Translations under genes and position numbers: made by a program | Assembly: GCF_000765665.2 (NCBI RefSeq) | Contig: NZ_JROZ02000001.1 | Coordinates: 744,001 to 808,000, forward strand | Origin: Helicobacter sp. MIT 05-5293 | GTDB taxonomy: Bacteria; Campylobacterota; Campylobacteria; Campylobacterales; Helicobacteraceae | Direction: 5' to 3' | DNA: 64,000 nucleotides | Shown: in pieces, positions 34,656 through 44,132 of the stretch | Numbering within the stretch: position 1 is the first letter of the stretch | Layout of the letters: each line of letters begins with the position of its first letter | The notes under the pieces: generated by a model | What the model was told of the DNA's origin: nothing | What the model saw: only the letters and a program-made list of their open reading frames with translations | The model's database searches: none

Positions 34656-35312
34656 ATGAATATTATTTTAGCGACTACAAACGCCCACAAAATGCGCGAA
34701 ATCGAAGCGATATTAGATTCATTCACACTCTATCGTTTCAGCGATTTTATATCGCCTTTTGAGATTGAAGAAAATGGCACAAGCTTTGCGCAAAATGCAC
34801 TCATTAAGGCACAAGCGATTAATGATGCTCTTCAAAGAGCCGTATGCCCCAAACCTTATCTTGTGCTTGCCGAAGATAGTGGGATATGTGTGGAAGCCCT
34901 CAATGGGGAGCCGGGTATTTATAGTGCGCGTTATGCTCATTATAAGCATTTTCATCAGAATCTAGCTGTAAAAAGTATAAAAAATAGCACTGATAAAGAG
35001 AATCTACAATGTGTGATTACGATGCTTCAAGATAAAAAGTTAGAATCCTCTAAAGCTCATTTTGTCGCTAATGTAGCTTTGGTGGGAGAAGGTGTATCGC
35101 AACATTTTGAGGGTATTTTGGAGGGATATGTGATTACAACACCAAAAGGTGTCCAAGGATTCGGATATGATCCGATTTTTATCCCTATACAAGACAATCC
35201 TCAATCTCTCACATTAGCAGAATTCTCTCCTCAAAAAAAGAATCTTATCTCCCATAGGCGCAAGGCGTTAGAAAAATGTCAAGAATATCTACAAGGTTTA
35301 TATTCTCTTTAA
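34656..35312 (+). CDS. rdgB: Non-canonical purine NTP pyrophosphatase (XTP/dITP diphosphatase)
   Basis: HAM1/RdgB family; removes ITP and XTP from the nucleotide pool. 218 residues. LATTNAHKMREIEAIL at the N-terminus, LAEDSGICVEALNGEPGIYSARYA in the middle, and GFGYDPIFIP near residue 169 are diagnostic. SFAQNALIKAQA matches the helix with the general base. A charged insertion (VKSIKNSTDKENL) sits before the ITMLQ strand. Preceded by AAGGAAAAG. Confidence 0.95.
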   Translation: MNIILATTNAHKMREIEAILDSFTLYRFSDFISPFEIEENGTSFAQNALIKAQAINDALQRAVCPKPYLVLAEDSGICVEALNGEPGIYSARYAHYKHFHQNLAVKSIKNSTDKENLQCVITMLQDKKLESSKAHFVANVALVGEGVSQHFEGILEGYVITTPKGVQGFGYDPIFIPIQDNPQSLTLAEFSPQKKNLISHRRKALEKCQEYLQGLYSL

Positions 35313-35375
35313 AGATAAATAAAAAAAATCTTTGATAGAATCTTGGTTTTAATTTCCCCTTATAAAGGACATAGT

Positions 35376-36041
35376 ATGACGACAAAAATGTTTTCTAGAA
35401 TTTCATTAGTTGCTTGTGGGGCGTTACTAATGGCTGCTTGCACGACAAATCCTTACACAGGTGAATCTCAATTAAGCAAAACAGCTATTGGAGCTGTAGG
35501 TGCTGGAGCTATCGGGGCAGGTATTGGGGCTTTGGTCAGTAAAAATAATCGTGCTAAAGGAGCAGCTATCGGAGCAGGTATTGGAGCAGTTGCTGGCGGA
35601 AGTGTCGGGGCTTATATGGATATTCAGGATAAAAAACTTCGTGAAGAGCTTAAAGGCACGGGTGTAAGCGTTACGAAAAATGGTGATGAAATTATCCTTA
35701 ATATGCCCGGAGATATTACCTTTAAGAGCGGGAGTGCAGATTTGAGTTCGGATTTCCATGCAGTGCTTAATTCGGTCGCAAAAGTTTTGAATAAGTATGA
35801 AAAAACTATTGTTACCGTTGTAGGATATACGGACAACACAGGATCTGCAAAGACAAATCTTACTCTCTCACAACAACGAGCAAACACCGTTGCGCAATAT
35901 CTTATTGGACAAAAAGTAAAATCCGAACGATTTGTAATTGAAGGGTTGGGTGCGACACAATTTATTGCTCCAAATACTACTGCAGAAGGTCGAGCGCAAA
36001 ATAGACGCGTAGAGATTTCTTTAAATGCGATTACCAAATAA
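35376..36041 (+). CDS. OmpA-family lipoprotein with glycine zipper
   Basis: 221 residues from ATG 35376 after AAAGGAC; the longer upstream frame lacks a ribosome site. Lipobox LMAAC. A glycine zipper (GAGAIGAGIGALVSKNN, repeated with GAAIGAGIGAVAGGSVGAYMD) may insert in the outer membrane. A C-terminal OmpA peptidoglycan-binding domain (ITFKSGSADLSSDFHAVL, VVGYTDNTGS, LSQQRANTVAQYL, NRRVEI) follows. Same design as YiaD/Pal-like proteins. Tethers outer membrane to the wall. Confidence 0.92.
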   Translation: MTTKMFSRISLVACGALLMAACTTNPYTGESQLSKTAIGAVGAGAIGAGIGALVSKNNRAKGAAIGAGIGAVAGGSVGAYMDIQDKKLREELKGTGVSVTKNGDEIILNMPGDITFKSGSADLSSDFHAVLNSVAKVLNKYEKTIVTVVGYTDNTGSAKTNLTLSQQRANTVAQYLIGQKVKSERFVIEGLGATQFIAPNTTAEGRAQNRRVEISLNAITK

Positions 36042-36092
36042 ATCTTTTTACAATAAATTCAGATTCAATCATTAGAGTCTGGATAGATAAAA

Positions 36093-37904
36093 ATGAAATA
36101 TCTCAATCTTAGTTTTTTTATTACTGCTATTCTTCTTATTCTTATCGTTGGTTTTTTTCCTCATTGGTGTATTTTATTGTTTGTCGCTCTTATTTTATTG
36201 TTTGTCGCTCTTTACACACAAGTGTATCAAATCATCAAAATACGCAAACAAGCTACTATCAAAGCATATTATAAGGAAAATTCTTTTTTGCATCGTTACT
36301 TTGGACACTTTACATTAAGTAAGCTTATTGCCATCGTTGTAGCTTTTTGTGGGTCTGTTTCATTGTTTTTTATACTGATGTTTCCAAGTGGTAGTGATAT
36401 TTTGATTCTGTGTTTGCTTGTGCCTATTAGTATTTATAGTTATTATCTCATTAGAAAGCTTTGCATTGCAAATCTTGCTATTGACTTTGCTCCGTTTTTG
36501 GCAAAAAAATATACGGCGGCTTTTTGTGCATTATGCGCTTGTATCGCAAGTATATGCCTTGCAACACAGATTCCAGCTTTGGAGCTAAAAACACATTACG
36601 AAGCGTTAGTGCAGCAATCCAATATAACACAAATGACTTGCACTTTTTGGAAAGAAAGCTTTGGTTTTGTGTTGCTTAAAAAAGCGATTCTTGATGTTTT
36701 GCGTAGCAGTATTGGGGATCGTTATTTGACTTTTGCACTTGATTTGCTTTATGCCTTAGGGAATTTTGCTTGTTTTGTTAGCTTTTCGCTCTTGTGTCTA
36801 AGTGGTGTCAAGACATCAATATCCCCTACAGAATCTCAAGAAGCCAAAGCAAACACATCAGATTCTCATTATTCTAAGATTCCAATTTTGAGAATCTTTA
36901 CTATGCCGAGTTTTTTTGGCACTTTATTCTTTCTGATTTTTCTTTATATCGCGTTTAATATCAGTATCCACCTCCAACCTCTTGCCAAAACAACGCTTAA
37001 ACCCCACGCCTTAATCAGCTCACAGCTTGTCGATAAAGGTGCGCAATATATTGAAATAAGCGTGCAGGGCATTCATTCTTTTATCGATACCAAAGATTTA
37101 CCTGCCTTGCAGACCAAAATCAAAAATCATTTGTTGGATTTTCAAAATGAGCTTGATAATATGAGTGATGAAAGCATTGATACTTATCTTGCAAAAAAAG
37201 AAATGATTATTGATGCGTATAGTCGGTGGTATTTTAGCATTTATGGGGAATACACAAGACTTTTTTATAATGCATTGGGCAAAGGTGAAGAATACGCACA
37301 AGAGCAATTCATTTTTTTGCTTAAAACCTACACGCCTTATGATTTGCAAGAGCATCTTAATGGTCTATACGACACGCATTTGCAAGATCTTAAGAAAAAA
37401 ATGCAGCAAACCTTTGAACTTTTTTCTTATCAAAAAACCAAAGAAGGTGCTAAAATCACTCAAAATACGAATCTTGATGTGTTTAATCAATCCCTTGATT
37501 TGCTTTCTCCAAGAGCAACTGATGGAATTTCCGCACTTTTAAGCATCAGCGTAGGGGGCGTGATGATATTAAAGGCTTCGGGCAAGGCAATTGCCAAAAG
37601 TGGGGGCAAATTATTAGGTAAAACCGCCCTTAAAAAGGGGACTTCTACCGCTGTGGGGGCAGGGGGTGCTTTATTATGCGGGGCATTTGCGCCATTATGT
37701 GCAATTGGATTCTTTGTAGCAACTGATGTCGTGATTAATAGCGTTGATGAAGCACTTAACGAAGATACATTTAAGGCGAAAATGAGAGAAGGTTTTGACT
37801 TATGGGAAATTCAGCTAAAAAACAGCTTGAAACAATATAATGCACAACTCTCAAGCCAGATTCTTGAATCAATCCCATTGTATGAATCCGAACATAAGGA
37901 GTGA
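36093..37904 (+). CDS. Large polytopic membrane protein of unknown function
   Basis: 603 residues, not recognised. Hydrophobic helices cluster in the first half (residues ~5-45, 70-125, 140-160, 205-230) and one more near 270-290. A long soluble region of ~190 residues follows (charged, helical: DLPALQTKIKNHLLDFQNELDN). A glycine/alanine-rich hydrophobic segment (GGVMILKASGKAIAKSGGKL, then a second AVGAGGALLCGAFAPLC stretch) sits near 485-550, and an amphipathic tail closes the chain. Near the start a 21-base unit is tandemly duplicated (VALILLFVALILLFVAL). A Ser/Thr-rich linker (residues ~247-263) holds AGAATC and GATTCT words. No function can be assigned. Confidence 0.6.
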   Translation: MKYLNLSFFITAILLILIVGFFPHWCILLFVALILLFVALYTQVYQIIKIRKQATIKAYYKENSFLHRYFGHFTLSKLIAIVVAFCGSVSLFFILMFPSGSDILILCLLVPISIYSYYLIRKLCIANLAIDFAPFLAKKYTAAFCALCACIASICLATQIPALELKTHYEALVQQSNITQMTCTFWKESFGFVLLKKAILDVLRSSIGDRYLTFALDLLYALGNFACFVSFSLLCLSGVKTSISPTESQEAKANTSDSHYSKIPILRIFTMPSFFGTLFFLIFLYIAFNISIHLQPLAKTTLKPHALISSQLVDKGAQYIEISVQGIHSFIDTKDLPALQTKIKNHLLDFQNELDNMSDESIDTYLAKKEMIIDAYSRWYFSIYGEYTRLFYNALGKGEEYAQEQFIFLLKTYTPYDLQEHLNGLYDTHLQDLKKKMQQTFELFSYQKTKEGAKITQNTNLDVFNQSLDLLSPRATDGISALLSISVGGVMILKASGKAIAKSGGKLLGKTALKKGTSTAVGAGGALLCGAFAPLCAIGFFVATDVVINSVDEALNEDTFKAKMREGFDLWEIQLKNSLKQYNAQLSSQILESIPLYESEHKE

Positions 37905-37941
37905 TAAAATTGGAATCTAAAATATTATTAAGGAGTTATTT

Positions 37942-38520
37942 GTGAGTCTCAAACCACAGCAATATCATAAAATGAGAAAAAGTGTCTTTTTACTCAGCGC
38001 ATTTTCATTTGCTATTATTGTCGTGCTTGCTAATTATACCGTGCAATATCATATTTTTGATTCACCGCTGACTTATGGGGCTTTAACTTATCCCTTAAGT
38101 TTTTTGCTCATGGATATTTTAAGTGAAAAATATTCAAAAGCGCAAGTGTTGAAAACCTTATGGTTAGGTTTATTGCTTGCTTTTATCCCTTCACTTTATG
38201 CGAGTGATCCACGCATTGCTCTTGCAAGCGTGTGTGCATTTTTTGTCTCTCAAAATGTCGATGTTCATTTGTTTTTTTATCTTAAAAATAGATTTCCCGC
38301 GTTGTGGTGGCTACGAAATAATGCTAGCACGATTGCTTCACAATTCATTGATACAATGATATTCTTTCACATTGCATTTTTGTTTGTGTATCCGTGGGAA
38401 AAGGTATTACTAATGGTGCTTTTTGATTTTGCAATGAAAATCTTTTTAGCCCTTTTGGATACGCCATTTTTCTATGCCTTAGCAATTCGCGGGCAAAATT
38501 CTTTACAAAAGCGAGTTTAA
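37942..38520 (+). CDS. Queuosine precursor transporter, VUT family (YhhQ)
   Basis: 192 residues with about six membrane helices. It matches the YhhQ/VUT family: VLANYTVQYHIF, TYGALTYPLSFLLMDILSEKYSKAQ near residues 44-68, NASTIASQFIDTMIFFHIAF, and DFAMKIFLALLDTPFFY. The family imports queuine/preQ precursors across the inner membrane. The start is GTG 37942 after AAGGAG. It starts 37 bases after the unknown membrane protein, and psd follows after one base. Confidence 0.85.
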   Translation: MSLKPQQYHKMRKSVFLLSAFSFAIIVVLANYTVQYHIFDSPLTYGALTYPLSFLLMDILSEKYSKAQVLKTLWLGLLLAFIPSLYASDPRIALASVCAFFVSQNVDVHLFFYLKNRFPALWWLRNNASTIASQFIDTMIFFHIAFLFVYPWEKVLLMVLFDFAMKIFLALLDTPFFYALAIRGQNSLQKRV

Positions 38521-38521
38521 A

Positions 38522-39304
38522 ATGTTTTATTCTAATCGTATTTCACGACTATTTGGTCGATTTGCTTCACATCAATTTTGCACACCTATCCAACATTTTA
38601 TCAATCGTGTGTATGTGAAAATTTTCAAAATTGATTTAGAAGAGTTTGCCCCTATATCGAGTTACTCTTCGCTCAACGCGCTTTTTACACGCTCACTACA
38701 AAAACCCCGTGCCATAGATACTAATCCTAACGCGCTCATCGCACCTACAGATTCTCTAATCACACAAATGGGCAAGACAGAGCAAAAAACCGCACTGCAA
38801 ATCAAAGGAATGAGCTACTCTATTGAAGAGCTTTTAGGACAAAAACTTGATAAGGATTTGCATTATATTAATTTTTATCTTTCTCCTAGAGATTATCATC
38901 GTTTTCACGCACCCTGTGATATGGAGATTCAAGAAGTGCGTTATTTTGGTGGAGAGCTTTTAGCTGTCAATATGCCCTCACTCAACAAAAATCACGATTT
39001 ATTTGTGCGAAATGAGCGTGTAGTCGTAGTCGCAAAAACACAGAATCAATGGCTGTATTTTGTCGCTGTCGGTGCGCTTAATGTGGGAAGTATTGTTTTG
39101 CATTTTGATTCTAAAATCCACACTAATGCGGGTATGCAAAACATTACTTATGATTATCGAACACCTGTTATAATACGCAAAGGCGAAGAATTAGGAATGT
39201 TTCAAATGGGTTCTACCGTTGTTTTGGCGATGGAACAAGCAGAATTTAATATCCAAATGGGTGATAAAGTCCGATACGCACAAAACATAGGGACATATTC
39301 ATAA
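38522..39304 (+). CDS. psd: Phosphatidylserine decarboxylase proenzyme
   Basis: Makes phosphatidylethanolamine from phosphatidylserine at the inner membrane. 260 residues, the short proteobacterial form. LTPTDS-like [25 protein letters not shown], and the self-cleavage motif MGST (in [15 protein letters not shown]; canonical LGST) where the serine becomes the pyruvoyl group. Psd precedes nadA by 19 bases in the same direction, an arrangement also seen in H. pylori. Confidence 0.95.
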   Translation: MFYSNRISRLFGRFASHQFCTPIQHFINRVYVKIFKIDLEEFAPISSYSSLNALFTRSLQKPRAIDTNPNALIAPTDSLITQMGKTEQKTALQIKGMSYSIEELLGQKLDKDLHYINFYLSPRDYHRFHAPCDMEIQEVRYFGGELLAVNMPSLNKNHDLFVRNERVVVVAKTQNQWLYFVAVGALNVGSIVLHFDSKIHTNAGMQNITYDYRTPVIIRKGEELGMFQMGSTVVLAMEQAEFNIQMGDKVRYAQNIGTYS

Positions 39305-39323
39305 TTCCCAAAAAGGAAATGCT

Positions 39324-40340
39324 ATGCAAGATAAGATGCTTACTCACCAAATTACCGAGTTATTACATAAGCTTGATGCCCTCTTGGTCGCGCATTTTTA
39401 TCAAAAAGATGAAATTGTCGCTCTTGCAGACTTGTGCGGAGACAGCTTAGAGCTTTCGCGTAAAGCTTCACAGAGTGATAAAAATCTTATCGTCTTTTGT
39501 GGTGTAGCTTTTATGGGACAAAGTGTGAAAGTGCTCGCGCCACAAAAACGCGTGATTATGCCGCGTTTAGCATGTTGTTCTATGGCTCGAATGATAGATT
39601 CGGATTATTTTGATGAAAGCATTAAGATTTTAGAATCTTATGGTTTAAGTCGTGAGGAGATTTTTCCTATCACTTATATCAATTCCAATGTCGATGTGAA
39701 AGCCAAAGTCGCCCAAATGGGCGGACTTGTATGCACAAGCGCAAATGCAAAGAAGATATTTGACTTTGCCAAAGCACAAGGTAAAAAGATATTCTTTCTT
39801 CCCGATCGTTGCTTGGGAGAAAATCTCGCTCGAGCTGATGGCAAAAGCTCATCGTTATTAGGCAGAGATGAACCTCAAAAGGTGCTTTCTTCTGATGTGA
39901 TATGTTATGATGGATTCTGTTCTGTTCATCAGCTTTTCACGCCTAATGATGTGAGATTCTATCGTTCAAAATTTAAAGATATTAAAATCGTTGTTCACCC
40001 CGAATGTGATCCAAATGTCGTAGAAATGGCGGATTTTGTCGGTTCTACAAGCCAAATTATCCATTATGTGCGCAGTCTCCCCTTAGAGCAAAAAGTCGCC
40101 GTAGGCACGGAATTTAATCTTGTCAATCGTTTGCGCCCTAAAAATGGAGATGAGCAAACGACTTTTGTCTTAAGCGCGAGTAAGCCACAATGCCCCACAA
40201 TGAATGAGACGACCCTGCAAGATTTGCTTGATGTGTTGCGTGCGTATGAAGATAATAAACCAATCAACGAGGTTTTTTTAGATGCAGAGATTCAAAAATG
40301 GGCAAAAATCGCACTGGATCGAATGCTAGAACTCTCTTAA
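39324..40340 (+). CDS. nadA: Quinolinate synthase A
   Basis: Condenses iminoaspartate with dihydroxyacetone phosphate to quinolinate using a [4Fe-4S] cluster. 338 residues. [26 protein letters not shown] opens the chain. The three cluster cysteines appear in [18 protein letters not shown] and [31 protein letters not shown] is the substrate-binding stretch. AAGGAA precedes the ATG. NadB is not in the window; nadC is upstream. Confidence 0.96.
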   Translation: MQDKMLTHQITELLHKLDALLVAHFYQKDEIVALADLCGDSLELSRKASQSDKNLIVFCGVAFMGQSVKVLAPQKRVIMPRLACCSMARMIDSDYFDESIKILESYGLSREEIFPITYINSNVDVKAKVAQMGGLVCTSANAKKIFDFAKAQGKKIFFLPDRCLGENLARADGKSSSLLGRDEPQKVLSSDVICYDGFCSVHQLFTPNDVRFYRSKFKDIKIVVHPECDPNVVEMADFVGSTSQIIHYVRSLPLEQKVAVGTEFNLVNRLRPKNGDEQTTFVLSASKPQCPTMNETTLQDLLDVLRAYEDNKPINEVFLDAEIQKWAKIALDRMLELS

Positions 40341-40374
40341 CCTTACATTTCTGTATAAATTTTACACAATATCG

Positions 40375-40389
40375 TTTTTTTTTTTTTTT
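40375..40389. repeat. T15 homopolymer in a convergent gap
   Basis: Fifteen T bases between the nadA and tsaD 3' ends (gap 40341-40501). No stable hairpin stands directly before it. Length may vary between isolates; since no promoter starts here, an effect on expression is unlikely. A small AAGGT/ACCTT hairpin lies to its right near 40465. Confidence 0.8.
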
Positions 40390-40501
40390 GATTCTGATAA
40401 AAATTTTAGGTTATTTTAACTAAAGAATACAAGATAATTTTTTTGGAGTTAATTTTATATATAAGGTATGATAAACCTTAATTACTAGATAAGTTTTAGA
40501 T

Positions 40502-41542
40502 TCACACAAAATCACCCGATAAGCTTTTGGGTGCGACTTGCGCCTCACTTAGAGGCGTAAAATTTTTACATTTATAATCTTCTATTGCCGCTCGTCCAAT
40601 CATCGCTGCATTATCGGAGCAAAACTCAAGTGGCGCAAGAAGTAGTTTTTTATCATATTGCTGACATAGAGATTCTATCTCTTGGCGCAATCTTAGATTT
40701 GCACTTGCTCCTCCTACAATTGCAAAAAATTTGATTTCTTGCGCTGAAGGTGTTTGAAAATACATTTTGCACCGCTGAAGTATATGCGCACAAGCACTTT
40801 GCTCAAACCCTGCACAAATACTTTCGAGATTCTCTTGTTGGAGTGGAGAATCTTTAGAATCCTCTATAATAGCTAGTCTTACAGCATTTTTTAAGCCCGA
40901 AAAACTAAAGGCAAGTTGCTTGCTTTGAGCAAGTGGCACGGGGAATTGATGCGGGGTGCGATGTGTTTTGGTAAAATTCTGTGCCATTTCTTGGACAATA
41001 GGACCTCCGGGATAACCCAAATGGAGATTCTTAGCGACTTTATCGAAACTTTCCCCAAAGCTATCATCAAGACTTTGTGCAATGATAGCAATACGCGTTT
41101 GGGAGTGCGCTTGGAGAATCTGCGTGTGTCCGCCTGATACAAGTAAAATCCCTAAAGGAAAAATCGGGGTAGGATTATTGATAAAAAGTGAATAAATATG
41201 CCCTCTAAGATGATTGATGCAGATAAGTGGAAGATGCAAGGCAAGAGCTAAAGTTTTTGCCATCATCATTCCCTCAATGAGCGTAACGCTTAAGCCCGGG
41301 CGTGAAGTAACAGCAATAGCTTTAAGACAAGAGAAGTCGTTGTTTAAAAATATTTTAAGCTTTGAGAGAATCTCGGGTAATCTTTCTGCATGAAGTCTTG
41401 AGGCTATTTCTGGCACAACTCCACCATAGCGGCTATGTTCTTGATCTTGAGAAAGTTTAATGTGATATACTAGCTTTGCGTCCGCAATACGAGTGAGAGC
41501 AAGGGAGCTATCATCACAGCTTGATTCAATGCTCAAAATCAT
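40502..41542 (-). CDS. tsaD: tRNA N6-adenosine threonylcarbamoyltransferase
   Basis: Transfers threonylcarbamoyl to A37 of ANN-decoding tRNAs, with TsaB/TsaE. 346 residues from ATG 41542, which follows AAAGGA; the longer frame from 41578 has no site. With this start the metal-binding histidines in NHLRGHIYS fall at 111 and 115, the classic positions. ILSIESSCDDSSLAL, GGVVPEIASRLHAE and FAIVGGASANLRLRQE are family signatures. Stands alone, leftward. Confidence 0.96.
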   Translation of the reverse strand: MILSIESSCDDSSLALTRIADAKLVYHIKLSQDQEHSRYGGVVPEIASRLHAERLPEILSKLKIFLNNDFSCLKAIAVTSRPGLSVTLIEGMMMAKTLALALHLPLICINHLRGHIYSLFINNPTPIFPLGILLVSGGHTQILQAHSQTRIAIIAQSLDDSFGESFDKVAKNLHLGYPGGPIVQEMAQNFTKTHRTPHQFPVPLAQSKQLAFSFSGLKNAVRLAIIEDSKDSPLQQENLESICAGFEQSACAHILQRCKMYFQTPSAQEIKFFAIVGGASANLRLRQEIESLCQQYDKKLLLAPLEFCSDNAAMIGRAAIEDYKCKNFTPLSEAQVAPKSLSGDFV

Positions 41543-41592
41543 CAGAATCCTTTTTAATAATATGCTAGAATTATACAAAATAAAGGATAAAT

Positions 41593-42636
41593 ATGAGACA
41601 TTTGAAAGCAGAGTGGGAGGAGCAAAAGGCTATCTTGATGGCTTTCCCTCATCAAAATAGTGATTGGTCGGAGCATTTGGAGGACGCAAGAGAATGCTTT
41701 TGTGAGATTATTAAAAATATTTTGAGCTTTGAATCTGTGCTTTTATGTGTGGATACAAGGGATAAAGAGGGTTGGGAAATATTACATTCACGCTTTGCCC
41801 AAGAGATTGCAAACAAGCATCTAATCCTTGCTTCAATCCCCACAAATGACACATGGGCAAGGGATTTTGGAGGAATTACTATCGAAGAAGACCAGCAATT
41901 AAAGATTCTTGATTTTGGTTTTAATGGTTGGGGACTAAAATATCCTGCAAATTTTGATAATCAAATCACACAGAATCTCGCCTCCCTTGCGAAAGAAATC
42001 CCAGAAATTGCAGCGATTATTACACCTGATAAGATTCTTAAAGTAGATATGGTGCTTGAAGGGGGCAGCATTGATAGTAATGGTGCAGGCGTGCTTTTGA
42101 CCAATACACAATGTCTTTTAGAATCTAACCGCAATCCTCACCTTACACAAGAGCAGATTCACCATAAGCTTAAAAGTTTGTTTGGTGTGAAGGAGATTTT
42201 GTGGCTGCATTATGGTTTTTTAGCGGGAGATGATACAGATAGTCATATCGATACGCTTGCACGATTTATTGCACCAGATAAAATCGCCTATATGAAATGT
42301 GAAGATTCTCATGATGAGCATTTTAAGGAATTGCGACAAATGGAGAAGGAATTGCAATCACTTCGGCAGAGTAATGGCAAACCTTATGAGCTTATCGCTC
42401 TTCCTTTTCCTCAAGCGATTTATGATGAGAATCAAGAACGATTGCCAGCAAGCTATGTGAATTTTTTATTTGTCAATGGAGGTTTGCTCGTGCCAACCTA
42501 TAATGACGCCAATGATGCTAGAGTGCTAGAAACTTTGCGTGCGGCATTGCCTAATCACCGAGTGGTAGGCATTGATTGTCGCACTTTGATTCTGTGGCAT
42601 GGGAGTTTGCATTGTATCACGATGCAAATGTATTAG
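41593..42636 (+). CDS. Agmatine deiminase / peptidylarginine deiminase family protein
   Basis: 347 residues of the guanidine-modifying superfamily. WARDFGGITIEE, the Asp/His signature GDDTDSHIDTLARFI near residue 213, and the nucleophilic cysteine in GSLHCITMQMY at the C-terminus are all present. VLEGGSIDSNGAGVLLT matches the substrate pocket. It could hydrolyse agmatine to N-carbamoylputrescine for polyamine synthesis. Putrescine carbamoylase partners are not nearby, so the substrate is not proven. Its 3' end overlaps the convergent DJ-1 gene by 20 bases. Confidence 0.88.
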   Translation: MRHLKAEWEEQKAILMAFPHQNSDWSEHLEDARECFCEIIKNILSFESVLLCVDTRDKEGWEILHSRFAQEIANKHLILASIPTNDTWARDFGGITIEEDQQLKILDFGFNGWGLKYPANFDNQITQNLASLAKEIPEIAAIITPDKILKVDMVLEGGSIDSNGAGVLLTNTQCLLESNRNPHLTQEQIHHKLKSLFGVKEILWLHYGFLAGDDTDSHIDTLARFIAPDKIAYMKCEDSHDEHFKELRQMEKELQSLRQSNGKPYELIALPFPQAIYDENQERLPASYVNFLFVNGGLLVPTYNDANDARVLETLRAALPNHRVVGIDCRTLILWHGSLHCITMQMY

Positions 42637-43192
42637 GATAAGATTGAGCAAGGGGTATTTGCATACCTTCCCATAATGCCTGCGCTTTTTGTGCGCCACA
42701 AAGTTCTTTAATAATCTCTAGGGCAAACAATATTCCCGTGGCAGGACCAGCAGAAGTGATGAGATTTTCATTTTTGACAACAGCTACTTCAAGCCTATGA
42801 GCTTTGATGTTTTCCTCACAGCCCGGATAGCAGGTAAAATCTCCCTTTAGCACACCTGCTTTATTTAGCACGATGGGAGAGGCGCAAATCGCACATACGA
42901 GAGATTTTTGAGAATCAAGTGTTTGAATAATCTCAATGATTTTTGATGATGCAGCGAGATTCTGCATTCCTTCAAGTCCTCCAGCAAGGACAATAGCCCC
43001 TAAAGATGATATATCAACTTCTGATAATACCATATCAGCTTGGATAAAAATCTGATGCCCACCTCTCACTAATTTTTGAGAATCTAAACTTGCTACAATC
43101 ACATTAAGCCCAGCTCTCCTTAGTGTATCGATGATCGAAACAAGCTCTATTTCTTCAAACCCTTGTGCTATGGGGACTAAAATATTTTTCAT
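42617..43192 (-). CDS. DJ-1/PfpI family protein
   Basis: 191 residues. QGFEEIELVS carries the conserved glutamate (14 or 15), GGLEGMQNLA the oxyanion loop, and LVCAICASPIVL the nucleophilic Cys103. SAGPATGILFALEII follows. This places it with the DJ-1/ThiJ branch (protein or glyoxal deglycase-like or chaperone activities have been proposed). It is the last gene of a long leftward operon and overlaps the upstream exporter gene by 4 bases. Confidence 0.88.
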   Translation of the reverse strand: MKNILVPIAQGFEEIELVSIIDTLRRAGLNVIVASLDSQKLVRGGHQIFIQADMVLSEVDISSLGAIVLAGGLEGMQNLAASSKIIEIIQTLDSQKSLVCAICASPIVLNKAGVLKGDFTCYPGCEENIKAHRLEVAVVKNENLITSAGPATGILFALEIIKELCGAQKAQALWEGMQIPLAQSYPNTFAS

Positions 43193-44106
43193 AATAACTC
43201 CTTTTTGAAAAATTTAAAATGATGAGATTGATAAAGGCTGATAAAATATATCGCAATAATCGCTCCTGTGCCACCGATAAGCGTCTGCCATTGGGGAATC
43301 TCACCCAAAATAACAAAACTAAAAAACAACGCACTAAGAGGCGTAATAAGCGTAAAACTCGCACCTTGATTGATTCCAAGCACACTCACACCCTTGTAAA
43401 AAATACTTGTGCCAATGGCAGTAGATAAAACAGCTATGATAAATAAATCTAGCCAAAAATCAGCCTTGACCTCAAGTAAAATACTCATATCTTGTATGAA
43501 AATAACAGGAAAAAACCATAATGCGCTTAAGAGTGAAGTGTAGAAATTTAATACAATAGGGTGGAGATGCTCTGAAAGATGGCGAGAGATAATTGTGAGT
43601 ATCGCCCAACTTGTAGCAGCTGCGACAAAAAAGAGATTAAAAGGTGAAAAAAGTGTCTCAAAACTGCTTGCTTGGAGTAAGAATCCGCCTAAAATTAAAC
43701 CAATCAAAAGTCCGATTTTTTCTCTCCCTAATAAATGTGTTTTGTAATAAATCGCCGCAAAAAGTGCCGTAAGGATAGGGGAGAGTGTTACCGTGATTAC
43801 ACCTGCCTTGCCTGCAAAACCAAACCCCAAGCCCACAAAAAAGAAAAGCGAATATAAGGCATTAAAAAGTGAAACGCTTACAAACATTTTGAGTGTATTT
43901 TTGGGAATCTTAAATGAAAGTTTGAGGAATAAAATCACAGGAATAAAGGTAATACTTACCGCCGCAAAACGCAAAAAAGCGATGAGATAAGGTGAGGCTT
44001 GTTGCGTGAGGAGTTTGGAAAAAGGCCATGACATTCCCCAAAAAATCATTGCGACAAACATTAAAACAGACCATAATATGCGTTGTGATGTATCATTATT
44101 AGCCAT
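43189..44106 (-). CDS. EamA-type (DMT superfamily) transporter
   Basis: 305 residues with ten hydrophobic helices in two EamA repeats (MFVAMIFWGMSWPFSKLL opens the first; VVAAATSWAILTIISRHL-like the second). IFYKGVSVLGINQGASFTLITPLSALFFSFVILGE near the end is the family signature. It exports small metabolites across the inner membrane; the substrate is unknown. Sits between cmoA and the DJ-1 gene. Confidence 0.85.
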   Translation of the reverse strand: MANNDTSQRILWSVLMFVAMIFWGMSWPFSKLLTQQASPYLIAFLRFAAVSITFIPVILFLKLSFKIPKNTLKMFVSVSLFNALYSLFFFVGLGFGFAGKAGVITVTLSPILTALFAAIYYKTHLLGREKIGLLIGLILGGFLLQASSFETLFSPFNLFFVAAATSWAILTIISRHLSEHLHPIVLNFYTSLLSALWFFPVIFIQDMSILLEVKADFWLDLFIIAVLSTAIGTSIFYKGVSVLGINQGASFTLITPLSALFFSFVILGEIPQWQTLIGGTGAIIAIYFISLYQSHHFKFFKKELL

Positions 44107-44132
44107 TCATCAAATCCCTCATGAAAAGCATA

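Noticed and set aside
40375-40389. T15 tract as a promoter phase-variation switch
   Set aside because: It lies between convergent 3' ends, so no promoter spacing is affected.
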